Counted from the stretch's first letter, positions 36,601 to 48,895 are shown. The stretch: 64,000 bases of DNA from Erythroxylum novogranatense (GCA_029891385.1 JAIWQS010000266.1:310001-374000); one strand, 5' to 3'. Translations and numbers: made by a program. The notes: generated by a model from the sequence alone, not told the origin.

Positions 36601-36839
36601 TTCATACAGACACCATGTTGAAGAAGCATAATCCTAGAGAAGATAATGACTGAGAATCTTGAATGTTGTATTGCCTGGAGGATTGTTTGGGGAATGGAAT
36701 CGCCTCTTTCAAGTTCTTGGTCATCCTTGAAGGCTATGATCCCTTTCCTTTGGAAAGCAGCGTAAAGGTGGTCAGTGAAACTCCAGCGACTGTCTTTGCC
36801 TCTAAAACTAACGAAAACATCATACTTGTAATATTCCAG

Positions 36840-36920
36840 GAGAGAAGAAGAAGAAGAGGAAGAAGAAGAAGGAGAGGAGGAGGAAGAAGAAGAGGAAGAA
36901 GATGAAGAAGAAGATAATGC
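36840..36920 (-). repeat. trinucleotide microsatellite encoding poly-Ser in TNL-A
   Basis: A GAA/GGA-rich run on the + strand encodes more than 20 serines, interrupted by one proline, upstream of the TIR domain. The same microsatellite, shorter, marks the duplication edge at 42380-42415. Confidence 0.85.
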
Positions 36921-36944
36921 TGAGGAACCATGCTCAAACTCCAT

Positions 36945-37384
36945 GAAAGTTTTACAGGCAGAAGCTCTTTACTTCCTACAATAGCACCTGAAATGGCGTT
37001 AATATAGAATGCTGATGGGTATTTGGAAAGTTTCCATCTTGAGCCAAACGAATGACTGACCGACTATCGGTTGCACTGGATTTTATACTTTTCTAATACA
37101 GTTTGCAATGAGCATTGAAGTGATTTCAGCAGAGTTGACCTTCAAGATCTTACGGAAATGACATGAACATAACAGGAGGGAATTATCTATATTATCTATC
37201 TGTAATACGAGGATCCACTCCTGAGGTCATGGAATGCGTCCAAAGTTCTTCACTGATCCAGAAGCAACCTCGCACTACTAGAGAATGGTGTACCTTTACA
37301 CACTTCTCTATCAGAATGAAACAGTCAAATTTGGAGCCATTAGAATACATAACTTGTTTGATTTTAGAATGATTGTTATAATCC
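36945..37384. promoter_or_regulatory. TNL-A upstream region and TNL-B 3' flank
   Basis: 440 bp between two same-strand TNL genes, so it must hold the TNL-A promoter and the TNL-B terminator. The segment 37170-37450 is matched by 42650-42900, the equivalent 3' flank of TNL-C. Confidence 0.5.
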
Positions 37385-40300
37385 TCAAAAATGTCGAATA
37401 TCACGAGACTTGTCCAAATCAATCACATTACACATTCGCAGGTAGTCATCTGTGGGCACACGTAACGCTTTTGACTGGGACTCATCACTGATAGTAATGG
37501 TGGTAGAGTTGTCTCCTCCATTGGGTTCAACTTTGTTCACGCAGCAATATTCATCATCAATGGTGAGGATCAGATGCTTACCACCATTGGATTCACCATC
37601 ACTATTTTCTGCAACTACCACCTGGTTGTCGGTAAGCTTGTAACGCATGATTAACTCTTGAACGTCTTCCTCGTAAATTATTCGAACTCCACAGCATTTA
37701 ACCTTTAGCCCATCCTGGTTGAATGATACCTGAAAATGCTTGCATCTGTTGTACCAATCCACATCTTTTGAGGTATTACATGGTATGAAGATTAACCAAA
37801 GTTGGTCTGAAGTAATCTTTACGTTTCTAGAGATTTCTGTGATGACAGCATCTTGAAATATATAGTGGTCTATCTCAGGCCCTGCTCGCAAATTGCATTT
37901 CATTAAATAGTCGCCGCCGTCGTCGTCGTCGACGACAACAACATCGTCATCGTCGACATCAACGTCGTCATCATCACCATCATCGTCGTATTTATCAAGA
38001 AATTCCAAAACTGCACAGACAAAGAATCCCATCCACCGATTGTTGCACCAACTTTCAGGTAGTTGAATTTCTAGGGAAGTCCCCTTTTCCTGATAAGTGA
38101 AGAACTCTGGTATTCTACTTCCCGGTAGGCACATTGTGAAGTCACAATGCATGTAGAACAATCCCTGTAAACAAATTTAATAACATCAACGTGCTGAAGT
38201 GTAACTATGAGATAAAACGATACATGAAGTATGTAGCTGAATTAACCTGACGCCTGCTTTCTAGCAAGAATTGAAGGTAACATTTCAGCCATTGAAGAGC
38301 TCCTTGAATCTCACCCAACTTCAGGCAATTCACAAATGTTAACATCATAGGTTTTAAAGTGAGTTTTTCAAAGGGATCTGGAAAAGTTTCCAGAGAGGTA
38401 CAACCGTCAACTCTTAAGCAAGTAACGCTTGAAGGAAGTTCAGGCAGTGCTTGAAGAGTCTTGCAATTTGCTATGCACAGTTTTTCAAGTTTAGAAAGCT
38501 TTTTGATGCATGTTGGTATGGCCCGGAAATCATTTCCGCTTAGATTTAGCGTCTCCAATGACGGAAATCCGTTGAAATCCTTCGGAAAGATTCTTTCTGT
38601 AAGACTGCAATCACTTATTTCTAGCTTCTTCAAAGAGCTTAAGCATGAAAATGATGGCAGCATCAGAGCCATAGGATCAGCTGGATTAATTCTCCCAAGC
38701 AATTTCCCAAGAAAATTCCATGGTTTAGCTGATGATGGTGAAAGTCTCCTTCTACCAATCTCACTAATGTACAGCTCCTCCAAACAAGGAATGTCCCCAA
38801 ACCTTTCCGGCAGTTTCTCAAGATTTGAGCAGCCCTCCATTTTCAGGACTTTAAGCGACTTCAAGTCACATATGCCACTTGGAAGCCCTGTGAGGCTTCT
38901 ACAGGACTTCAGGTTCAACAAGACCAGCTTATCCAGATATCCGATGGATTCATCAATCTCACTTAATCTCACACAGCCTTCAAGTATCAGTTTCTTAACA
39001 TTAGGAATGCTTCTAAAATCGGTGATCTTGGTCAAGTTCAATGAGTGACTTAGATCAATGATTCTCAACATCTCGAGAGGCTGTGCAACAAAAAAATTGA
39101 AAAAGAATCAAACCCATTTTACTTTCAGATACATAACATATGTATGATGAACGTAAGAAGTAATCATCAATCATGTATACTAACATACACACCTTGGATT
39201 TCTTCCAGAACTGTTCAATTCTGCTATTTTGCATACGGAGCTCAACAAGTCTATCCAACTGAAAAGTAGAGGGTAAATACTTGAATGGATACTCCGGCCA
39301 TTCCAGGTACCTTAACTCACTAGATAAATATTCAAGGCCGTGAGAGAGGCTTAACTTCTCGAATTTGAGCAGTCTTAACTTTGTCATCTTCAAAAATGGG
39401 TTTGAATTCAACCGTCCAACTTCTAATTCTGATCCACGCAACACAATGCCTTCGATTTTGTCCGTTCCCTGAACATATTAGAAGAAATGGTGGTCAAACA
39501 GCTTTATGTAACTGCAGTTTACTTGACCGTCATAAACTAATTACATCACATACCTTATCATTATGCAAGACATGATAGACATCTTTATGAAGCCATAACC
39601 TGCTACGTTTTCCAGGATCTTCATGCGATTCACGACGAACGATTTCTTGACCCATTTCTTGAAGCAAGTCATGCATGCATATCTTCCCTACTGAATCAAT
39701 GTTTACAAGAGACTTCTCAAGGAGAACTCCGATGCCAATTTTTGGATAAAGACCACAAGTTTTCAGTATTCTTTTGGTGGTGTGGAAGGACTCCCCATTG
39801 AAGAAACAAGCCATGTCTAGGAATATCTTCTTCTCCATTTCAGCTAGTCCATCAAAACTTATTTGAAGCTTATCCAAAATTTTCCTTTCAGGAATCTCTT
39901 TCAATCTATCCAGAGCATTTTTCCATTCATTTATAGACCTGCCACATAAGAAAGAACCTAAAATATCGAGGGCTAATGGCAAGCCATTGGCATAGCTCAC
40001 AACACTTTCAGACAGCTCCAGATAATCTTCTGTAGGACAACCGGAATGGAAAGCTTTTGAACGAAAGAGTTGCATTGCTTCATCATGATCTAATGTCTCG
40101 ACCTTGTATACTTCTTCTGCTCGATGGCATATCAGCAAACGTTCATCTCTACTCGTCACAATAACTCGACTTCCATGACCAAACCAGTCACGAGATCCAG
40201 CCAATGAGTTCAACTGTCCTAATTGATCAATATCATCAATAACAAGTAAAATTCTTTTGCAGCGAAGCCTCTTCCGAATTTCGTCCCTACCTCTATAATC

Positions 40301-41273
40301 ATCCCATATCTTTATATTTCTATCCATCAAGGTTTCTTGGAGAAGATGCTCTTGCAACCGAGTGATTCCATGCTTTTCACTCACTTCTCTAACATTTGAC
40401 AGAAAGCTACCACCTTCAAATTGATCATAAAACTTCTCATAGATAACTCTAGCCAGGGTTGTCTTGCCTATGCCCCCCATGCCCAGAATTCCTATAATAC
40501 GGACATCATTCAGATTTTGCAAATCCAAGCACGAATTTATCTTCTCCAAACGAGAATCCATTCCAACAAATTCCTTGGCTAAAAATGAGAAGCCATTACT
40601 GGACTTTCTCAACTTTCCTAGTATCTCATCAACTATGTCCTCAATGAATTCTGACTCTTGCCTGCCATATTAAGGACCTCTGTCATTACTAAGCAAGTTA
40701 TGATTATCTGAAAGTAAGCTTAAATTGATGGAAGCACTACCATTACCTGTTCTGTAAATCCCATCCAGAAACATTGGCGACCCGAGTCATTGCTTCTCTC
40801 CATCTAACAACCTTGTCGATGTTATCCCTGAAATCTTGTTCATGTTGAGCAAAGGCGTTGCCATATGTACCTGTTTGTTTCTCAACATCGAAGGGATCAA
40901 CATGGAAGAAGACAGGAAGGACCTTTCTCTGATCACCTTGAGCTAAGCAGTCAGCAATGGTGGCCAGTTCATCTAAGCACCAAGTGGAACAAGCATAGTT
41001 GGTGGAGAGCACAACTAAGAAAAATCTCGAGCTCTGTATGGCCGTCGAGATTTCATCCGATATGTTTTCGCCTCTCTCAATCTCCAAGTCGTCCTTGAAT
41101 GTGATGATTCCTTTCTGACGCAAAGCATTATAGAGATGGCTGATGAAACTTTTACGTGTGTCATCTCCTCTGAAACTGAGGAACACATCATACTTCCATC
41201 GAGGAGATGAAGAAACAGGGGATGTGGGCGGTGGTTTAATTAAAGATGATCTCGCCAAGGCCCGAGAAGCCAT
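37385..41273 (-). CDS. TNL-B, complete TIR-NB-LRR immune receptor
   Basis: TNL receptors sense pathogen effectors; their TIR domain is an NADase that signals through EDS1. Exons: 41273-40747, 40661-39554, 39468-39193, 39080-38247 and 38164-37385, with GT-AG introns and phase agreement; 1174 aa. TIR is about 27-170 ([18 protein letters not shown]; catalytic-type Glu102 in WCLDEL). NB-ARC: P-loop GMGGIGKTT 236-244, FLSNVREV (RNBS-A), kinase 2 ILLVIDD 313-319, GSRVIVTSRDE, GLPLAL 402-407, MHD 505-507. LRRs are in exons 3-4 (546-915), then the C-JID post-LRR domain (916-1174). An Asp-rich insertion lies at about 975-1000. A TTG one codon upstream of the ATG was not used as start. All key residues are present; the only gene of the cluster without lesions. 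Confidence 0.93.
37910..37987 (-). repeat. Asp-coding trinucleotide repeat in TNL-B
   Basis: GAT/GAC repeats (read as GTC/ATC on the + strand) encode about 26 residues, 17 of them Asp, in the C-JID domain. The corresponding part of TNL-C (about 48810-48840) has only a short KSYDGY stretch. Confidence 0.9.
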
Positions 41274-42379
41274 CAAAAGTTAGATAGAGAAATCACCAGG
41301 TTTATAATTCTTCATTGGATCTCATTGCAGTGTTATATACTACACCAAAAATCTCATCTTGCAGCGAGTATAAGAGCAGGTCATCTTCCTGGAAAACCAG
41401 AAGAGACGCGGTTATGCTCCCATCGACAATTTGGAGTTGACTGTTATTTTACATGGTAAAGTTGAAAAGACAAACGTTTAGTTTAAGTCCTCGCCATTAG
41501 AAGTTCACTGGAATCTAAGAAAAAGCTCTTGACTGAGTCGTACCAAAAACCTACCATTTTCAAAGGAAGATTCTTTGTTGGTGGAGTTCTGTCAATTCAT
41601 CAAAAGAATCTATTCCGTTTACTAAATCCAAAGCGGTTGAGTTTTCCATGCAGAGTGTCCCCACCATAGTCGAATGACCTAACTCCGACTACTGACTAGG
41701 TATTACTTCGCACTTTCAGGCGCCTTCCAGGAAAATAAAGGTTGGTTGTCGAGTCATCGCCTATTAACCAGTAATTCTTTTGCTACTTTTAGAATTTGAA
41801 AGTGGACAAGAAATGTGAGTGAAGCTTCTGAGAGATGAGATCATCCTCGTAGTAAACCATTTCCTGCAAAAGTGTCGTCCTTGTCTATGATTATTTCAGC
41901 ATTTCTTCCTCTCATTGCCCTATAAGAGAGCCAACCACAGTAACTGTTTCCAATCCAAGTATAAATCAACGATTTTTCATAGTTATGTTACGAGATATTT
42001 ATATCATTACCATAGTGAAGGAATATGCTCGTGAGTGTTGAAATTACACTTTAATCCAAAGGCGTTATGAGTCATTTATATTTATTTTTTTTAAAATTAA
42101 TTTCATCTCTATTTAAAGTAAAATTTTTATTTACATTTGACGTCTCAATAATCTTCCCTCATGGCCACACCTTAAATCAGAAACCTTTCCAATAAGTTAA
42201 ATTCACATAGTTACATAATTGTGGCTAACAAGAAAATAAACATAAAACCCAAAAGGTCCCATCTTTTACCATTTTTATCTTCTTCTCCAGGCGAGCTGCC
42301 TAAAAAAGTATGTTGAGCGAAGAAGATCCTTGAGAATTCCTACACTAAATCCGAGATTCTTAGAGTAGTGGCAGACATG
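41274..42379. promoter_or_regulatory. TNL-B upstream region
   Basis: 41274-41930 is homologous to the region upstream of TNL-C (59736-61370) and so is the outer end of the duplicated unit. It holds one copy (about 41349-41412) of the 62-bp unit that is repeated four times upstream of TNL-C. 41930-42379 is unmatched, AT-rich spacer without a gene. Confidence 0.6.
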
Positions 42380-42640
42380 TTTAAAGAAGAAGAAGAAGAA
42401 GAGGAAGAAGATGACGCTGAGGAACCATGCTCAAACTCCATGAAAGTTTTACAGGCAGAAGCTTTTTACTTCCTTGGAATGGCGTTAATATAGAGTGCTG
42501 ATGGGTATTTGGAAAGTTTATATCTTGAGCCAAACGAATGAGTACCGACTATCGGTTGCACAGGATTTTATACTTTTCTAATACAGTTTGCAGTGAACAT
42601 TGAAGTGATTTCAGCAGAGTTGACCTTCAAGATCTTACGG
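42380..42640 (-). pseudogene. ghost of a TNL-A 5' end
   Basis: Near-identical to 36860-37165: the ATG (42439-42441), the MEFEHGSS start, a shortened poly-Ser microsatellite, and upstream DNA. Similarity to TNL-A stops inside the microsatellite at about 42380, before the TIR domain. It marks the edge of a tandem duplication and encodes nothing. Confidence 0.82.
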
Positions 42641-42839
42641 AAATGACATGAACATAACAAGAGGTACCAGTACTCCTGAGGTCATGAAATGCGTCCAAAG
42701 TTCTTTATTGATCCAGAAGTAACCTCGTACTACTTGAGAATGGTGTATCTTTACACACTTCTCTATCAGAATGAAACAGTCAAATTTGGAGCCATTAGAA
42801 TACGTAACTTGTTTGACTTTAGAATGATTGTTATAATCC
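42641..42839. other. 3' flank of TNL-C
   Basis: Matches the 3' flank of TNL-B (about 37170-37384), without coding function. Confidence 0.6.
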
Positions 42840-43085
42840 TCAAAAATGTCGAATATCACGAGACTTGACCAAATCAATCACATTACACATTTGCAGGTAG
42901 CCATCTGTGGGCACACTTACCGCTTTTGACTGGGAATCATCACTGATAGTAATGGTGGTAGAGTTGTCTCCTCCATTGGGTTCAACTTTGTTCACGCAGC
43001 AATATTCATCATCAACGGTGAGGATCAGGTGCTTACCACCAATGGAATCACCATCACTATTTTCTGCTAACTACCAGCTTGTAAA

Positions 43086-43708
43086 TGTTGTATTTTGTTG
43101 ACTTTGAAGGCTTGGTATTTTGATTTTGTTGTATTTTGACTTTGGTTGGTGGTTGGTGGCAAAATTGCTATCCCATTTTGGAAAGAAATGAAGATGGGAG
43201 GAGTTTGCTAAGTTATAAAATAACTCCTCCCCCTCCTAATCCAATCCATCCCAACAATTTGATAAAATACTTAAAAGTTGTATACGTATCAAATTTAGTA
43301 TTTCTTCTTAATAAGAGCAGTTTGCCTAAGTGGTGCTTTGAGAAGAGCAAATTGGCCAAATTCGTTATCAAGTTTCGTGTATTATTTCCTTATCTCTTTT
43401 TTTATTCCGCATTTATAGTATTCAATATTATTTGTCGGGTATATTTGTAGTGTTGTGTTCAATTTATTTGGGTGTATTTATTGTTCGTGTGTACACGGGT
43501 TTAGGTTATGATAAATACACCGCGCACGTAATTTATGCTCTAGAGGCCGGGTTTTAAGTGGGACCGTTGTGACCCCTCCGCCTTTCCCTGGATCTTACGT
43601 GGAATGATAATATCGTCTTAGGAGACATTTGGCGATCTTTCCTGGTATTATGAATCGGTTCACTTCACTAGTTGTTTACCTTAGAGAAAAATACCGATTT
43701 TCCTAACA
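43086..43708 (+). repeat. Copia-3 5' LTR
   Basis: 623 bp; partner of 47907-48547 but with several short losses (for example around 43320-43380 and 43500-43560). Confidence 0.9.
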
Positions 43709-43710
43709 AG

Positions 43711-43720
43711 TGGTATCGAG
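43711..43720 (+). other. Copia-3 primer-binding site
   Basis: TGGTATCGAG, where the canonical initiator-Met complement is TGGTATCAGAG; one A of CAG appears missing. The same variant is in Copia-2. Confidence 0.7.
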
Positions 43721-43782
43721 TCAAGGTTTATCCTTTAGTTTGTTTGTAATATTTGTAATATTGAATACTATTTGAGTCTATA

Positions 43783-46700
43783 ATGACATCTCAGAATTCA
43801 CCAACAACTAGAGACATATCAAATATGACACAGGTGACATCGACTTCCTCATGGCAGAGGACTCAAATGTCAAGTATGAAGTTGGCGGTGAAAATATTTG
43901 ATGGTACTGGTCATTTTGGGATGTGGTAAGGTGAGGTTTTGGATTCCCTTTTCCAACAGGCCTTGACATAGCTATGAAGAAGATAAACCGAATATGTAGA
44001 AGATAAGGATTGAGTATCATAAATCGGTTAGCATGCGAACAATTCGATCATGTTTGTCAGGGAGCGTAAGTATGCTTTCAAGAACTAAACTTCGATACAA
44101 ACCGTGGAAGGCACTGGAGGACAAATTTCGAAAAGAGTGGTTGAATAAGCTCCTTATGAAGAAAAGGTCGTTCGATTTGATTCTGACTGTGTACTACTAT
44201 GAATGAACACATCACTATGTTTAATCAATTAATAGCAGACCTGTTAAATTTGGATGTGAAATTTGAGGATGAAGATTTGGCTTTGATGTTGTTATCATCC
44301 CTTCCGGATGAATTTGAACACTTAGAAACTACTTTACTTCATGGGAAGGAGAATGTGTCTTTAGATGCTGTGTGTTCTTCTTTGTATAGTCATGAATTGA
44401 GAAAGCAAGATAAAAAGAAAAGTAAAGCGATTACAGAAGATGAAGCATTTGTGGCAAGAGGTCGTCAACAAAGCCGGTCGAAGGGGAGAAGAGGAATATC
44501 CAAATCAAAAAGCAGAGTTGCCAAAGATGAGTGTGCTTTCTGTCATGAGAAAGGGCACTGGAAGAAAGACTGTCCAAAATTGAAGAAGAAAGGGAAGGCT
44601 CAGCAAGATGCAAATGTTGCAAAATGTAAAAGTGATGCAGAGTCAGATGTCTCTTTGGTGGTATCACCTTCAACATTCCATTCAGACAAGTGGATTTTGG
44701 ATTCAGGTTGCACCTATCATATGTCTCCTATCCGGGAGTGGTTCTTTGATTTTGAAGAAATTGATGGTGGAGTTGTTTACATGGGTAATGACAATCCATG
44801 TAAAACAGCTGGGATAGGTTCAATCAAGCTAAGGAATCATGATGGATCTACCAGAATTTTGAGGGACGTGCGGTATGTGCCTAAATTGAAAAAGAATCTC
44901 ATCTCTTTGGGGATCTTAGAATCAAAAGGTCTAGTTGTGATGATGCGAGATGGAATTCTTAAGGCAACTTCAGGAGCACTTGTGATGTTAAAAGGCATAA
45001 GGAAAAATAACTTGTATTACTACCAAGGAAGTACAGTTGTTGGGACAAGAGCAAAGATAACTTCTAGTAGCAAGAAGGATGCAGAGGCAACAAAGTTGTG
45101 GCATATGAGGTTGGGACATGCTGGTGAAAAATCCTTGCAAATTCTTTCCAAGCAAGGATTACTAAAAGGTACGAAAACTTGCAAATTGGAATTTTGTGAG
45201 CATTGTATTATGGGAAAACAACGAAGAGTGAAATTTGGCACTGCTATTCATAATACGAAGGGAATTCTAGATTATGTGCACTCAGATGTGTGGGGACCTG
45301 CTAAGACTCCATCTCTTGGAGGTAGGCATTATTTTGTCACTTTTGTTGATGATTTTTCCAGAAGAGTTTGGGTGTTTACTATGAAGAACAAAGATGATGT
45401 GCTTGGAGTTTTTCTTAAGTGGAAAGCTCAAGTTGAAAATCAGACAGGAAGAAAGATCAAAGTTCTCCGAACAGACAATGGTGGAGAATACAAGAGCGAT
45501 CCTTTCCTAAAGGTATGTCAAGATTATGGCATAGTTCGACACTTTACAGTTAGAAAAATACCACAACAGAATGGGGTGTCGGAGCGTATGAACAGGACAC
45601 TGGTGGAGAAAGTTCGTTGTATGTTGTCTAATGCTGGGTTAGGCAGAAAGTTTTGGGTTGAGGCAGTGACATACGCTCAACATCTCATTAATCGTTTGCC
45701 ATCATCTGCAATTGGTGGCAAGACTCCATTAGAGGTATGGTCTGGGAAACCTGTAACAGATTACGATTCTTTGCATATTTTTGTTTCTACTGCATATTAT
45801 CATATGAATGAATCAAAGTTGGACCCACAAGCAAAGAAGGCTCTATTTATGGGCTTCAATGCTGGAGTTAAAGGATACCGTTTGTGGTGTCTAGAGTCAA
45901 GGAAGACAATTGTCAGCAGGGATGTTACCTTTGATGAATCTGCCATGTTAAATAAGATAACTCGGTAGGGGTGATGGTACTTCGAGCGGTGGAGTGTATA
46001 CCAAGCGAGTGGAGTTTGAGCGGGCATAAAGAATGATCCCAACGAAAGGCACTACTAATGACTCTCCTATAGCAGAAGAAGAGTCAGATGAGGAAGAGGT
46101 TCTGACCCAAGAACCTCCACAGCAATCAGAGTCAATTGCCGCTAGAAGGACAAGACGAGAAATTCATAAACCTGCTCGTTTTACTGACATGGTAGCTTAT
46201 GCACTTCCAGTTGTTGATGATGTTCCATCTACCTTCCCAGAAGCAATCCGAAGTTCAGAAAGTGGCAAATGGGCAGGTGCAATGGAAGAGGAAATGCAAT
46301 CTCTTGAGAAGAACAAGATATGGAAGGCGACAAACTCTAGAGGGAAAGAAGGCAATTGGATGCAAATGAGTATTTGCAAAGAAAGAAGGATTTCCTGATA
46401 AAGATGATATTCGCTACAAGGCAAGGTTGGTGGCTAAAGGTTACGCTCAGAAGGAAGGAATTGATTATAATGAGGTATTTTCTCCGATTGTTAAACATTC
46501 TTCCATTAGAATTTTGTTGGCCTTGATAGCGCAGTTGAATTTGGAGCTAGCTCAACTTGATGTGAAAACCGCGTTTCTACACGGTGATTTGGAGGAGGAA
46601 ATCTATATGTCTCAGCCAGATGGATTCAAAGTTGCTAGTAAAGAAAATTGGGTTTGTAAATTGAATAAATCGTTGTATGGATTGAAACAGTCTCCAAGGC

Positions 46701-47794
46701 AGTGGTACAAACGATTTGACAAGTTTATGAAGGGTCAGAAATACACAAGAAGTAAATACGATCATTTTGTATATTTGCGCAGACTTCAAGATGGGTCCTA
46801 CATCTACCTACTCTTATATGTTGATGATATGCTGATTGCAGCAAAGAGCCAAAGTGAAATTGACATATTGAAGGCTCAGTTGAGTAAAGAGTTCGAGATG
46901 AAGGATTTGAGGGAAGCCAAGAAGATTCTCGACATGGAGATAAGCAGGGATAGAGAGAGAGGCAAGCTTTGGTTGTCACAAAAGCAGTATTTGAAAAAGG
47001 TATTATAACGTTTTGGTATACATGAAGATTCAAAACCTGTAAGTACCCCACTTGCTCCTCATTTGAAACTAAGTAGCCAGTTATCTCCAAAGACGGATAA
47101 AGAACGGGAATACATGGCAAAAGTCCCTTATGCTAATGCAATAGGAAGCTTGATGTATGCAATGGTATGTACCAGACCCGATATTTCACAGGCAGTAAGT
47201 GTTGTAAGTAGGTATATGCATGATCCGGGTAAGGTTCATTGGCAAACTGTGAAATGGATTCTACGGTATATCCTAAATACTGTAGATGTTGGTTTAGCAT
47301 TTGAGCAGGATGAATTACTTGGTCAACGTGTAGTTGGATATTGTGATTCTGATTATGTAGGCGATTTGGATAAGCGAAGATCTACAACTGGCTACTTATT
47401 CACTTATGCTAAGGCGCCAGTTAGTTGGAAGTCTACTTTGCAGTCAACGGTAGCTTTGTCTACAACAGAGGCAGAATATATGGCTATTACAGAAGTTGTG
47501 AAAGAGGCAATTTGGCTTCATGGGTTGCTTAAAGACTTGGGAGTTGGTCAGAAACAACTTGAGGTATATTCTGACAGTCAGAGTACTATTCATTTAGCAA
47601 AGAATCAAGTCTTTCATGCAAGGACGAAGCACATTGATGTTCGCTATCACTTTGTGCGGGAAATTCTAGAGGAAGAGGAGATACTTATTCAGAAGATTCG
47701 GACTACAGAGGATCCTGCAGATATGCTGACTAAGGTGGTTACAAGAGCCAAGTTTGAACATTGTTTAGACTTGGTCAATATCCTGCACATTTGA
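43783..47794 (+). pseudogene. Copia-3 gag-pol remnant
   Basis: gag starts at 43783; a TAA at about 43927 replaces a Gln codon that Copia-2 keeps in MWQGEV. 44199-45968 is one long open frame with the gag end, CCHC knuckle (CAFCHEKGHWKKDC), protease (WILDSGCTYHMSP), GAG-pre-integrase (LWHMRLGHAG) and integrase core (HSDVWGPA, RTDNGGEY, QQNGVSERMNRT). It breaks near 45960-46030 and 46390. Reverse transcriptase is 46427-47008 (YVDDMLIA). RNase H is 47063-47794 (CDSDYVGD, ALSTTEAEYMA). More intact than Copia-2 but still broken at several points. Confidence 0.9.
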
Positions 47795-47906
47795 GTTGGC
47801 GCCTGAGGGCGCAAATTAGAAGCACCACAAAGGCTGTTTTGTTTGATTGGGAGGATGAATGATGCTTGCATTTGGTGGGATCCGAAATTATGCCAAGGTG
47901 GAGATT

Positions 47907-48547
47907 TGTTGTATTTTGTTGACTTTAAAGGCTTGGTATTTTGATTTTGTTGTATTTTGACTTTGGTTGGTGGTTGGTGGCAAAATTGCTATCCCATATT
48001 GGAAAGAAATGAAGATGGGAGGAGTTTGCTAAGTTATAAAATAACTCCTCCCCCTCCTAATCCAATCCATCCCAACAATTTGATAAAATACTCAAAAGTT
48101 GTATACGTATCAAATTTAGTATTCTCTTCTTAATAAGAGCAGGCTGCCTAAGTGGTGCTCGGAGAAGTAGGCAAAATTGGCCGAACTCCGTTATTAAGTT
48201 TCGGGTGTGTTCTTTCCTTATCTCTTTTATTTATTCCGCATTTATAGTATTCAATATTATTTGTCGGGTATATTTGTAGTGTTGTGTTCAATTTATTTGG
48301 GTGTATTTATTGTTCGTGTGTGTACACGAGTTTAGGTTGTGATAAATACATCGTGCACGTAATTTCTGTCTAGGAGGTCGGGTTTTAAGTGGGACCGTTT
48401 GTGACCCCTCCGTCCTTTCCTAGGATCTTACGTGGAATGATAATACTGTCTTAGGAGACTGTTTGGCAGTCTTTCCTGGGTATTACTGAATCGGTTCACT
48501 TTAGTAGTTGTTTATCTTAGAGGGAAAAATACTCGATTTTCCTAACA
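47907..48547 (+). repeat. Copia-3 3' LTR
   Basis: 641 bp; partner of 43086-43708. Confidence 0.9.
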
Positions 48548-48895
48548 GTAACGCATGATTAAATCTTGAACGTCTTCCTCATAAATTATTCGAACTCCAC
48601 AGCATTTAACCCCTAGCTCATCCGAGTCGAATGATACCTGAAAATGCTTGCATCTGTTGTACCAATCCACATCTTTTGAGCTATTACATGGTATGAAGAT
48701 CAACCAAAGTTGGTCTGAAGTAATCTTTATGTTTCCAAAGATTTCTGTCATGACGCCATCTTCAAATATACAGTGGTCTATCTTAGGCCCAGCTCGCAAA
48801 TTGCATACCATTCTATACCCATCATATGATTTATCAAGAGTTCCAAAAACTGCACAGACAAAGAATCCCATCCACCGATTGTTGCACCAACTTTC

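Larger units (their letters stand above)
27898..36944 (-). pseudogene. TNL-A, TIR-NB-LRR resistance gene disrupted by Copia-2 and two frameshifts
   Basis: Intracellular immune receptor type. Exons: 36944-36383 (TIR), 36303-35209 (NB-ARC), 35120-34833 (linker/LRR), 34732-33830 (LRR) and a C-JID exon split into 33734-33659 and 28328-27898 by Copia-2. The TIR reads YYKYDVFVSFRGKD and keeps the catalytic-type glutamate context WCLYEL after a 1-nt deletion at about 36627-36635. A second 1-nt loss at about 36149-36156 precedes the P-loop (GMGGIGKTT). NB-ARC has FLANVRDV (RNBS-A), VLIVLDDAD (kinase 2), GSRIIITTRDE, GLPLAL and WMHDLLQEMG (MHD). With the two bases and the insertion set aside the frame would give about 1,118 residues. 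A long poly-Ser tract precedes the TIR. Without repair it cannot encode a full receptor; truncated TIR or LRR products are possible. Confidence 0.88.
43086..48547 (+). mobile_element. Copia-3, Ty1/copia (Tork/Tnt1-like) element in the TNL-C last exon
   Basis: 5,462 bp, plus strand, opposite to its host gene. LTRs at 43086-43708 and 47907-48547, TGTTG...TAACA ends. Flanks GTAAA (43081-43085) and GTAAC (48548-48552) are a target duplication with one mismatch; the intact site in TNL-B reads GTAAC. Primer-binding site TGGTATCGAG at 43711-43720. Polypurine tract AAGGTGGAGATT just before the 3' LTR. Same family as Copia-2. Confidence 0.92.

Noticed and set aside
36663..36905. Arg/Gly-rich + strand frame over TNL-A exon 1
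   Set aside because: Antisense of the poly-Ser trinucleotide repeat.
41274..41276. Start of TNL-B one codon earlier at TTG
   Set aside because: TTG is not a usual plant start; the next codon is ATG (41273) and gives the same frame.
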